Source of the DNA: Drosophila persimilis
Lineage: Eukaryota > Arthropoda > Insecta > Diptera > Drosophilidae
DNA length: 64,000 nucleotides
Direction: 5' to 3'
Assembly: GCF_003286085.1 (NCBI RefSeq)
Contig: NW_020825401.1
Coordinates: forward strand, 372,001-436,000
The position numbers and the translations under genes are program-made. A model generated the notes under the pieces. That model had not been told where the DNA came from, ran no database searches, and was given only the letters and a program-made list of their open reading frames with translations. Positions 53,101 through 62,836 of the stretch are shown one piece after another (position 1 is the first letter of the stretch; each line of letters begins with the position of its first letter).

Positions 53101-55315
53101 TCGGTTTTATCTACGATTGCGCGGTTCTACGACCCTCTTGGATTGATAAATCCAGTCATTGTCAGGTGCAAAATCTTCCTTCAGCAGCTTTGGAGAGAAA
53201 ATTTGGATTGGGATGAAAGCCTACCCTCAGCGTTGATTCAACTTGGATGGACTTGAGAAATAGTTTGGCAAGCATTTCTCGGATCTCATTTCCTCGCTTG
53301 GTTCTTCGTTCTAGTGTGGCTACAGAAGTTCACGGATTCTGTGATGCCAGCTTAGAAGCATATGGCGCTTGCGTGTATGTCGTGTCCAGGGAAGCCCAGT
53401 CTTCGAGCCACGTTTTGTGCTCAAAGTCGCGAGTGGCTCCGCTAAAGACTATATCGATTCCTAAGCTGGAATTAAGTGGAGCCCATTTGCTTGCGAAAAT
53501 CATGCAGAATGTAAAGGACATGGGAATCTTTACAGGTCGGTTCTATTGCTGGTCGGATTCGTCAACAGCATTATCTTGGATTAGGGACGAGCCAGCTAAA
53601 TTTCAAGTTTTCGTGGCAAATCGAGTGGCATCAATTCAGGAGTTGACGGCAGCCATGGAATGGCGCTATGTTCCCACATCTTTAAATCCTGCTGATATTC
53701 TTTCGAGAGGCTCGCTTCCCAACCATCTTATCCAGTCAGAGCTATGGTTTCACGGCCCATCCTTTTTGCTATGCTCCAAGGATAAGTGGCCTGTATCTCC
53801 TACTAACAACATAGCAACTTTGGAGCTTCGCAAGAGAGGATTGCTAATCACGTCTCCACATGCCGATCTCACGTCCGGATGCAAATTTGCGAATTCATTC
53901 TTTCGCATGCAGCGCACATTCGCCTACATGCATAAATTTATACATCGTCTTAGGCATCCAGGATTCACCGTTTCTGATATTCGGCAAGGAACGCATCTTC
54001 TAATTCGACACATTCAGCTGGCAAATTTGTGGATGGACATAAAGGAGATTCGGCGCAATGGTCAAGTCATGAAATCCAGTGCTATTAGTTCGCTCAACCC
54101 GTTCATCGATCATTCTGGACTACTTAGAGTTGGACGTCGTCTTGGCAACTCATCGCTAGGATTTGACGCTCAGCACCCGCTCACTCTGCCAAAGGGACAT
54201 TCCATTACCTTTGCGCTGATAAGATATTATCATGAAAGAAACCTTCATGCCGGACCTCGCGCCTTGCTATCCAAAATTCGGCTGGAATATTGCCCATTGG
54301 AGGTGTTAAGGCAGTGTCAAGGGTCGTCAGCAGATGTGTGAGATGCTTCAGGACTAGGCCGCGCATGGTCGAACACATCATGGGAGACCTACCTAAGGAA
54401 CGTTTGGAAGGATCTCGAGCTTTTGAAGTCACTGGAGTAGATTACTGTGGACCTTTTTTCTACCGATCAGAAATCCGCACGAGGCCTCCGATCAAGTGCT
54501 ACATTAGCGTATTCATCTGCTTCACTTCTAAGGCTATACACATGGAGCTCGTAAAGGATTTGACCACCGCATCGTTTCTAGGCGCACTAAAGCGTTTTAC
54601 TTCCACTCGAGGAAGGCCAAGTCAAATTTGGTCGGACAATGCGACAAACTTCGTTGGGGCCAAGAACGAGCTTCTGGAGCTAAAGAAGCTTTGTCTGAGC
54701 GAACCGCATATGAAGGAGGTCCACGAATCCTGCTTGGCTGACTCGATCGACTGGCGTTTCATCCCACCTCGCTCTCCGCATTTTGGCGGGTTGTGGGAAG
54801 CGGCCGTGAAGACCGCAAAATATCACCTGTACCGCTCAGTTGGACCATCTGTGCTTAGCTTCGACGAGCTGCGCACTCTGATCTGTCAGATCACTGCAAT
54901 TGTTAACTCTCGCCCTTTGCTCTCGCTTTCAGAAAATCCTGATGATTTAGACGTTTTGACTCCTGCTCATCTGCTTTTAGGCGGCCCCCATGAGCAAATC
55001 CTCGAGCCTGACCTAACGAAGCTGAACTACAATCGTCTGGATGGCTGGCAGCGGGTCACCCAACTACAACAAATATTTTGGAGCCGTTGGCGCGAAGAGT
55101 ATCTCACTCTTTTGCAAGAGCGCGCGAAGTGGCGTACCCCCGCGCAAAACATCTGCAAGAACGACCTCGTTCTGGTGAAGGACGAAAATCTTCCTCCAAT
55201 GCGTTGGCCATTGGCTAGAGTGGTCGATGTCGTTTTGGGCAAGGACGGAGTGTGTCGCGTCGCTGACCTGAAGACATCCTCAGGAAACATCAGGAGGGCC
55301 GTCACTCGGCTATGT
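50107..55315 (+). pseudogene. BEL-2b gag-pol, two stops and two frameshifts
   Basis: Same protein as BEL-2a from ATG 50107. Gag, knuckles, protease (DSGSQ) and the start of RT are open to TAG 52192-52194 (a Glu codon in BEL-2a). A second stop, TAA near 52480 (a Ser codon in BEL-2a), follows. A 1-bp deletion near 53234 and another near 54292 shift the frame in the RNase H linker and in the integrase zinc region. The codons that are stops in BEL-2a (Tyr at 50704-50706; Ser near 53737) are sense here. The integrase core is open from 54290. The last codons run into DINE D at about 55314. Confidence 0.93.
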
Positions 55316-56382
55316 AACGTCCAGAAGGAATCGTTTCCGACCCTATAAAGTATATATATTCTTGATCAGCATCAATAGCCGAGTCGATTGAGCCATGTCT
55401 GTCTGTCCGTCCGTCCGTCTGTCCGTCTGTCCGTCCGTCCGTCTGTCCGTCTGTCCGTCCCCTTCAGCGCCTAATGCTCAAAGACTATAAGAGCTAGAGC
55501 AACGATGTTTTGGATCCAGACTTCTGTGATATGTCACTGCTCCAAAAATATTTCAAAGCTTTGCCCCGCCCACTTCCGCCCCCACAAAGGGCGAAAATCT
55601 GTGGCATCCACAATTTCGACGATACGAGAAAACTAAAAACGCAGAATCGTAGAAGATGACTATATCTTCTAGATTGCAAAATCTGAACCAGATCGTATAA
55701 TTTTTATAGCCAGAATCACGAAAACAATTTCACTCTTTCTCGCTCTGTCTCACTCTAACACACAGGTTTCATGGTCGGTTTTGCCAATTGCAAAATATGA
55801 GTTCAAGGACCTCAGAACCCATAAGAGCTAGAGCAACCAAATTTGGTATCCACACTCCTGTGATATCGGACCTTGACCGTTTCGTGTCCAAATTTCGCCA
55901 CACCCCCTTCCGCCCCCGCAAAGGACGAAAATCTGGGGCAACCACAAATCTCAGAGACTATTAAGGCTAGAGTAACCAAATTTGGTATCCGCACTTCTGT
56001 TAGATCTCACTATAAAACGTATATCTCAGAATTTCGCCCCACCCCCATCCGCCCCCACAAAGGACGAAAATCTGTTGCATCCACAATATTGCAGATTTGA
56101 AAAAACTAAAAACGCAGAATCATAGATAATGACCATATCTATCAGATTGCTGAATCTGTATCAGATCAGATCATTTTTATAGCCAAAAGGAACAAATCAA
56201 TTTGCAGTGGCTACGCAGCGCCCGACGTCACGCTCAAACTGATTTTCTGTCTCTCTCGCACACACTGTTTGTCGTGTCGCTTAATATTAGCGGCGTCTGC
56301 CGGAGGAAAGCCATACTGACTTAGTATCGGGTATAACCGTAGAGTTGCGGTGTCCGCAGCAACTCACAACGTTCCCCCTCGT
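55316..56382 (+). mobile_element. DINE-1/HINE-like repeat, copy D, 5'-truncated
   Basis: Begins at TGTAACGTCCAGAAGG, so the first roughly 60 bp with the 5' subterminal repeat are missing. The (GTCY)n tract at 55396-55461 is the longest in the window. The 3' end is complete: AGTATCGGGTATA near 56322-56334, hairpin, CCCCCTCGT. Its right flank is Gyp-X RT. Confidence 0.88.
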
Positions 56383-56921
56383 TCTCTAGTAGTTTTGTTG
56401 CTTTCACTTTTGGTGAATAAGCGTGAAGCATATGCAACTGGGAGATGTTTATCTCCATATTCTTGTGTTAGAACAGCTTGATCAGCACTTGATCAGTGCA
56501 CTTGTGGGCTAGAAAAGTCACTTCCTGCGTGAAGAAAGCGCATTTTTCTGGATGTAACTTAAGGTTGCTTTTCCTACACAAATCAAAAAAATCTGTTAAG
56601 TTTTTGATCATGTGTTCTTCGGAACAACCGATGACTATTAAGTCATCCATATACAAGAATGCTTGTGAAATATTAAGTCCAGAAAAATCAAAAAGCATCA
56701 TTCTTTGAAAGGAACTTGGCGCTATTTTAAGACCATAAGGTAGTCTAGTGAATTGGTACGAGCCACTGCTCGTTGAAAAGGACGTTAAATCTCTAGAGTG
56801 TTGTTTCAGCTCTATTTGATGAAATCCAGACATTAAGTCTAGACATGAAAAATATTTGGCTCTACCCAACTGATCAAGAATATCATCTACTCTTGGAAGT
56901 GGAAATTTATCGGACAATAAT
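56383..56921 (-). pseudogene. Gyp-X pol remnant: RT
   Basis: Ty3/gypsy RT on the - strand from 56917: SDKFPLPRVDDILDQLGRAKYF, CLDLMSGFHQIEL (first Asp), RLPYGLKIAPSSF, AFLYMDDLIVIG (catalytic pair), KCAFFTQEVTFLAHK. A frame lesion follows near 56470, after which TQEYGDKHLPVAYASRLFTKSE, the start of RNase H, can be read toward 56383. The continuation (YGKHFTVYTDHR) lies at 25550, beyond SAP-Ty3. A few tens of bases between them are missing. Confidence 0.87.
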
Positions 56922-57063
56922 TATACCCGATACTCAAAATGAGTATTGGAGTATATTAGATTTCTGGTAAAAGTGGATGTGTGTAACGTTCAGAAGGAAT
57001 CGTTTCCGACCCTATAAAGTATATATATTCTTGATCAGCATCAATAGCCGAGTCGATTGAGCC

Positions 57064-57095
<32 letters not shown>

Positions 57096-57899
57096 CCGTC
57101 CGTCTGTCCGTCCCCTTCAGCGCCTAGTGCTCAAAGACTATAAGAGCTAGAGCAACGATGTTTTGGATCCAGACTTCTGTGATATGTCACTGCTACAAAA
57201 ATATTTCAAAATTTCGCCCCGCCCACTTCCGCCCCCACAAAGGACGAAAATCTGTGGCATCCAGATTTTTAAAGATACGATAAAACCAAAAACCAGAATC
57301 AAGAAAACAATTTCATTCTTTCTCGCTCTGTCTCTCTCTAACACACAGGTTTAATGAGTTCAAGGATCTCAGAACCTATAAGAGCCAGAGCAACCAAATT
57401 TGGTATCCACACTCCTGTGATATCGGACCTTGACCGTTTTGTGTCAAAATTTCGCCACACCCCCTTCCGCCCCCGCAAAGAAAGAAAATCTGGGGCATCC
57501 ACAAATCTCAGAGACTATTAACGCTAGAGTAACCAAAATTAGTATCTGTTAGATCTCACTATAAAACGTATATCCCAGAATTTTGCCCCACTCCCTTCCG
57601 CCCCCACAAAGGACGAAAATCTGTTGCATCCATAATATTGTAGATTCGAGAAAATTAAAAACGCAGAATCATAGAGAATCTGAATCAGATCGGATCCAGC
57701 CAAAAGGAACAAATCAATTTGCAGTGGCTACGCAACGCCCGACGTCAGGCTCAGACTGATTTTCTGTCTCTCTCGCACGCACTTTTTGTCTTGTCGTTTA
57801 ATATTAGCGGCGTCTGCCGGAGGAGAGCCATACTGACTAAGTATCGGGTATAAATGTAGAGTTGCGGTGTCCGCAGCAACTCACAACGTCCCCCTCGTT
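56922..57899 (+). mobile_element. DINE-1/HINE-like repeat, copy E
   Basis: TATACCCGATACT at 56922, (GTCY)n at about 57065-57112, inverted AGTATCGGGTATA near 57840-57852, hairpin, CCCCTCGT. Slightly shorter than A and B owing to small internal deletions. Inserted in Gyp-X RT without target duplication. Confidence 0.9.
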
Positions 57900-57926
57900 A
57901 TTTGATTAATATTTAGGTTTTTGGTT
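57900..57926 (-). pseudogene. Gyp-X RT sliver
   Basis: The - strand reads NLNINQI in frame with the LLSDKFPLP at 56917 once DINE E is left out, as expected of RT just before the SDKFPLP block. Then the LOA fragment starts. Confidence 0.6.
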
Positions 57927-59320
57927 GAACTTGTTGTATTCAACACTCGGACTGTTACTTCGAAGCTCGCGAATCCGGGCTCAGTGAAATCCGCGGAGGA
58001 TATAGAGAAGTCCCTTAAGACCCTATCCAACGAGTTACTGAACGCCTACCATGTATCGTGCAAACCCTCGAGAACGAAGAGGAGGTCCAAGCCACTCTGG
58101 TGGAACCGATATTTCTCTCTCCAAAGGAACAACCTCAAGTAATTCTTCAAGATCGCCAAACAAGCGAACGAAGAGATTGTCATTGAGGAATATAAAATCC
58201 TACTTAGGAGCTACAAAAAGGAAATACGTAAGGCATAAAGGAACTCGTGGAGAAACTTCTGCTTCAACATCGAGAAAGTGCCCTAAACCGCTAGGTTCCG
58301 GAAGCTGCTTTCAAAGCAGCCCACAGTACAGAGCCAACTAAAACTAGACAACGGACAGTGGACAGAGGGCAGTAAAGAAGCCCTAACAGCACTAATGGAG
58401 GCGCACTTCCCTGGATGCACCGAGGTCACTGACGCCAAGGAGCATCAGGACCTAGCAACTGAGGAACAGCACCCCCCAACAGGTCTGTTAACCACTAAGA
58501 GAATCCACTGGGCCATAGACTCCTGCGCGGGCATAAAAGCACCAGGACTGGACGGGATATTCCCAGCCATGATGCAGTTGACCAAAGAGGTTATTACCCC
58601 ATGGCTCTTCGCAATATGCTCAGCATGCCTAAGTACGGGCTATATCCCCATCCAATGGAGAACCTCGAGAGTTGTCTTCCTCCCTAAGGCAGGAAAGTGC
58701 AGCCACGTGAGTCCCAAGGATTACAGACCGATAAGCCTCACCTCCTTTCTACTAAAAACACTAGAAAAGCTGTTGGATTTGCACATCAGGAATGAGGTAG
58801 GGGGACTGATGTCAACAAACCAACACGCCTACACCAAGGGGAAATCAGTGGAGACGGCACTACACTCGCTAGTAGCCACCATCCAGAGCGCCCTTCACAA
58901 CAAAAAGTATGCTTTGGGAGCATTTGTGGACATCTCAGGAGCATTCAACAACGTGGCCACAACCGCAATAACAAGTCGCCTAGAAGCGAATAACATACAC
59001 CCTGCAATCAACGTCTGGATCAAAAACCTCCAAAGTTGTAGACGGGTGCAATCGGAGTGGGGCACTGCTTCCATGGTAAAGGGGGCACACAGAGGCACAC
59101 CTCAAGGTGGAGTCCTGTCGCCACTACTGCGGAAGGCCCCAAAAATAACAGCAGACGACATATGCATACTTATTACGGGTGTATGTCCATCGACCCTCAG
59201 CTCCTTAATGGAACGTACACTCAGGGAGATACGTGAGTGGGCGGAAGAGGTAGGACTCAGTATCAACGCGGACAAGACGGACCTCATCCTCTTTACCATG
59301 AGGTACAAGGTACCGATATG
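57927..59320 (+). pseudogene. LOA-clade ORF2 fragment (endonuclease tail and RT)
   Basis: A second, diverged LOA-type LINE, truncated at both ends. It shows KSAEDIEKSLKTLSNELLNAYH and KPLWWNRYF from the endonuclease-RT linker. Stops occur near 58140 and 58240. A long frame then holds MEAHFPGC, AGIKAPGLDGIFPAMMQ, KDYRPISLTSFLLKTLEKLL, AYTKGKSVETALHSL, FVDISGAFNNV and GTPQGGVLSPLL. Next to GGVLSPLL about 13 residues are missing, and the catalytic box reads TADDICI where YADD is normal. Ends at about 59320, where BEL-3 begins in a different frame. Only about 1.4 kb of the roughly 5.5 kb element remain. Confidence 0.88.
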
Positions 59321-61111
59321 GAATCAGATCCCAGTATCTTAGGCAACTCCTTTGAAGTGGCTAAACGGCGGTTTTTATCGCTTGAAAAAAGATTGTCTCG
59401 TGACCCCGAGTTGCAGAAAATGTACTTGGAGTTCATGGAAGAGTACCTCTCCTTGGGTCACATGTCTACCACAGACAACACAATCCCCAAAACTCCACAT
59501 TATTTCATTCCACATCAGTGTGTGTTGTGGCCTCAAAGCACGTCGACCAAGCTCCGCGTCGTTTTCGATGCGTCTTGTAAAACGTCCTCTCAGGTGGCCT
59601 TGAACGACATATTGATGGTCGGTCCTACGATACAGGATGAGCTGTATTCGACATTGCTCCGATTCAGACTACACAGGTACGCCTTGACAGCCGATGTTAA
59701 GAAGATGTATCGCCAAGTCTGGGTCGCTGATGCGGATAGACAATTCCAGCTCATAGTGTGGAGAAGAGGCCCGTCTGAGTCCTTGAGAATATACCAGCTC
59801 AACACCGTAACATATGGGACTGGACCAGCCCCATTTTTGGCTATTCGGTGTTTGAAGAGGTTGAGTGAGTCTGCAAAACTCTCATTCCCTAAAGCTGCTG
59901 AAGTTATTGACTCCGACTTCTATGTCGATGACATGTTGACTGGTGCTGGTTGCGTAGAGGAGTTAAAGACAATTAAGTCTGATGTGGCTCAGGTTCTTCA
60001 AACCGCTGGGTTTGAATTGACTAAATGGTTTTCGAACTCACCTGAGGTCACCGCATCCGAGAGCACAGTTAAACCGATAACGATCTCGGACTCAGAGTCA
60101 ACTAAGGCGTTAGGAATATCGTGGCTGCCACACGAAGACGTCTTTAAGTTCCAAATTGACACGTCAGTTATGGGTCTCCGAGCGACAAAACGGAACATAT
60201 TATCGGTGACATCAAAGCTGTTTGACCCCCTTGGCTTGTTAAGTCCTTTTGTAATTAAGGGAAAGATCCTACTGCAGGAGCTTTGGCTCAACAAGCTAGA
60301 TTGGGATGAGTCAATTCCAATTAACTTGGAAACAGCATGGAACTTATTAAAAGAATCCTTGGGTCAGTTGGAGAAGATTACCATACCTCGATTTGTGCAT
60401 ACTGATCCCATGTCACCGATTCAAGTACATGCCTTTGCCGACGCATCCATGAGAGCTTATGGAGCCTGCGTCTATATCCGTAGAAAGACTGCAGAAGGTT
60501 TCAAGGTCTCCTTGTTGACTGCAAAGTCGAAAGTAGCGCCACTCAAGACGAAAACGCTCCCAAGGCTTGAGTTATGTGCCGCTCACCTTCTAGCAGACCT
60601 TTGTCACCGAATCAAATCACTGCTCAAGGTTCCAATTGATAAAATGATATTCTGGTCAGATTCAGAAGTTACTCTTCATTGGATCAGATCCCACCCTTCG
60701 TCGTTGTCAACATTCGTTGCGAACCGAGTAGCGGAGATTCAAGAGTGGTCAAGTGAAGCTACGTGGCGGCATGTGCCAACAAAACAGAACCCAGCAGACA
60801 TAGTTTCGAGAGGTTGTGACGTAGAGGAAATCGTGCAGTCGATCTGGTTTGGTGGACCAGAGTTCTTAAAGTTTGAAGAAGAGAGCTGGCCCAGAAATCC
60901 ACACTTCGAGCTTTCCGAAGAAGAGATACAGATGGAAAGTCGGAAGAAATCGGTCGGACTGACCGTCGCGGCCATAGCAAATTACTTAGTGGATGTAATC
61001 GAGGGATACTCGTCACACCTCAAACTGCTAAGAGTGTTCGTTTTCGTGTTCCGCTTCATCCGAAAATGCAAAGACAAAAGTCTCACTTTGAAAAAATTCC
61101 GTCATCCGTAG
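59321..61111 (+). pseudogene. BEL-3 RT and RNase H
   Basis: Open over about 597 residues. RT: STKLRVVFDASCKTSSQVALND, LTADVKKMYRQVWV (Asp), TYGTGPAPFLAIRCL and DFYVDDMLTGA (catalytic pair). Next come SKLFDPLGLLSPF and RNase H motifs FADASMRAYGACVYI, IFWSDSEVTLHWI and NPADIVSRG. The frame runs out at 61111; integrase coding continues from about 61080 in the next frame, so there is a single 1-base slip there. The first codons are borrowed from the LOA junction; gag and protease are absent. Confidence 0.92.
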
Positions 61112-62484
61112 AATACGACGAGGCGTTTCTAAAAATAGTCGAAATAACACAGAAAAATGAGTCTCAAGAAGATATTGAAAGGGTTCGTAAAGGCACCAAG
61201 TTAGGCCCCAGTCTTCAGCGCTTGAATCCCTTCATCCATGAAGAGGCTGGGACATGGTGCTCTTTTTCGTTGTTGCGAGTTGGGGGGCGACTAGTTAACG
61301 CTCCTATGTCATATAATGCCAAGTTTCCTTTGTTATTGACAAAACGCTCGCAGTTTGTGCAGACATACGTTCGCTATCTGCATCAAACGAGTTTTCATGC
61401 CGGCCCACGAGCACTCGTGAGTATCCTTAGACAGCGCATTTGGATAGTAAATGCTCAGGCGGTCTGCAGGGCGACAGTTAGGTCGTGTATTCGTTGCTTT
61501 AAATGCAAGCCGCTACTCCAGACCCAAATGATGGGCAACTTACCCGCAGACCGGCTCCGTGCTCTCCGCCCATTTTCAGTATGTGGCGTTGATTTTTGTG
61601 GCCCAGTCTATACGACTCTGAAAATTCGTGGAAGGCCCCCTTATAAGTCCTACATAGCGTTATTTGTCTGTTTTGCGTCCAAGGCGGTTCATTTAGAAAT
61701 TGTCTCCGATTTGACGACTAATTCCTTCTTGTTGGCATTCCAAAGGTTCGTCGGTCGTCGAGGATGTCCGCAACGCGTGAACTGCGACAACGCGACAAAT
61801 TTCGTCGGAGCAAGTCGCCACTTCAGCGAACTGCGGAGGAAGATAGAGGCGGAAGCGGACGCGATACGCGAATTTGCGTCAAGAAGCGGGTGCGAGTTTG
61901 CCTTCATACCGCCTCGAGCACCGCACATGGGCGGACTTTGGGAGGCCGGTGTGAAGTCTGCCAAGGGCCTACTCCTACGGGCAGTCGGAAGCGCTCTCCT
62001 CACCGCAGAGGAGCTGGAGACCGTGCTGGTCGGGATCGAGGCGGTACTCAACTCGCGCCCGCTAGGACCCCTAAGCCCAGACCCAAGCGACGGAGACGCG
62101 CTGACTCCCGGGCACCTGCTGACAGGCGGGCCGCTCATCGCACCCCCAGCACCCAGGACCCCGGACCAAGAGGGTCTGAGCTGCTTAAAGCGATGGCGGC
62201 TTGTCTCGTCAGCCAGGCAAATGTTCTGCCAGCGATGGTCCCGGGAGTATGTGCTGGGATTGCAAATAAGATGCAAGTGGCACCAGGAGGAGCCAAACAT
62301 AAAGGAAGGCGACCTCGCAATCGTCGCCGAGGACAACCTGCCCCCTCAACAGTGGCTCCTCGGAAGGGTGGTCGGAATAACCGCCGGGCAGGACGGAAGG
62401 GTCAGAGTGGTCGAGCTAAGGACGAGCAGCGGAGCCACGTTCAGGAGGCCGATACACAAATTGGCGCTTCTGCCAATGGTTTGA
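61066..62484 (+). CDS. BEL-3 integrase region, open
   Basis: Linker, then VGGRLVNAPMSYNAKFPLLL, zinc region FHAGPRALVSIL and CIRCFKCK, and the catalytic core VDFCGP, CDNATNF and HMGGLWEAGVKSAK with all three acids. The C-terminal part reads NSRPLGPLSPDPSDG, LTPGHLLTGGPL and RRPIHKLALLPMV. It stops at TGA 62482-62484, 27 bases before the LTR and a purine tract (AACGGGGCCGT). From about 61740 the sequence becomes clearly more GC-rich than the upstream pol, which is unusual within one element. Confidence 0.9.
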   Translation: MQRQKSHFEKIPSSVEYDEAFLKIVEITQKNESQEDIERVRKGTKLGPSLQRLNPFIHEEAGTWCSFSLLRVGGRLVNAPMSYNAKFPLLLTKRSQFVQTYVRYLHQTSFHAGPRALVSILRQRIWIVNAQAVCRATVRSCIRCFKCKPLLQTQMMGNLPADRLRALRPFSVCGVDFCGPVYTTLKIRGRPPYKSYIALFVCFASKAVHLEIVSDLTTNSFLLAFQRFVGRRGCPQRVNCDNATNFVGASRHFSELRRKIEAEADAIREFASRSGCEFAFIPPRAPHMGGLWEAGVKSAKGLLLRAVGSALLTAEELETVLVGIEAVLNSRPLGPLSPDPSDGDALTPGHLLTGGPLIAPPAPRTPDQEGLSCLKRWRLVSSARQMFCQRWSREYVLGLQIRCKWHQEEPNIKEGDLAIVAEDNLPPQQWLLGRVVGITAGQDGRVRVVELRTSSGATFRRPIHKLALLPMV

Positions 62485-62511
62485 AGCCTTCCAGGCCTTC
62501 AACGGGGCCGT

Positions 62512-62818
62512 TGTAGCGTCATTTAGATAATAATAATTGTTATTAGTATAGTATTTCATGAAGTCTAGTGTAAGTTAGGCTAGGGCAAAGCGGGAGCGCA
62601 ATAAAAGCTCGCTCTCTCGCTCTTGGCAAATTCGCCCAGCTTTGCCACCGTAGGTAAGATAGGCGCAGAAGAAATTGTTTGAATATATGAAGGGAAGTCG
62701 AGAAAAATCTATGAAAACGAACGCACGCACTCCTGCTTTTCGTCGTCTTAAAATACAAAATTGCAGTCACCCAAGTTTTTCGGTATCTTTTATTTAGAAA
62801 AACTATTCTAAATTTTCA
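62512..62818 (+). repeat. BEL-3 LTR
   Basis: 307 bp, TGTAGCGTCATT to AAATTTTCA, set by the purine tract on the left and a PBS on the right. Only one copy is in the window, so the edges rest on these signals. Confidence 0.7.
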
Positions 62819-62836
62819 TGGCGCCCCCTGCTGGAC
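62819..62836 (+). promoter_or_regulatory. BEL-3 primer-binding site (degenerate tRNA-Asn type), overlapping a CTCF-like motif
   Basis: TGGCGCCCCCTGCTGGAC directly follows the LTR. It matches the BEL-4 tRNA-Asn PBS at 16 of 18 bases. The reverse complement contains CCAGCAGGGGGCGC, a full match to the CTCF consensus. Confidence 0.68.

Larger units (their letters stand above)
49431..55315 (+). mobile_element. BEL-2b: second BEL-2 copy, truncated at both ends
   Basis: Aligns with BEL-2a from within the LTR to a few codons before the polyprotein end; the 3' LTR is absent. The PBS at 49771 has two additional C bases (GACCCCCCGACG). The leader without genes is 49791-50106. The 3' break joins DINE D. 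Confidence 0.92.
59321..62818 (+). mobile_element. BEL-3, 5'-truncated: pol and 3' LTR
   Basis: Pol starts abruptly in the pre-RT block (ESDPSILGNSFEVAKRR) with gag and protease missing, and runs to the integrase stop at 62484 and an LTR at 62512-62818. Related to BEL-4 in both protein and PBS, but a distinct family. Confidence 0.88.

Noticed and set aside
13988..57112. GTCTGTCC-type repeats as a CRISPR-like or satellite array
   Set aside because: They are the internal (GTCY)n microsatellites of DINE copies, without spacers.
61764..62516. 250-codon frame inside BEL-3 integrase
   Set aside because: Shadow frame in GC-rich sequence, Arg/Gly/Pro-rich; the integrase frame has the DDE motifs.
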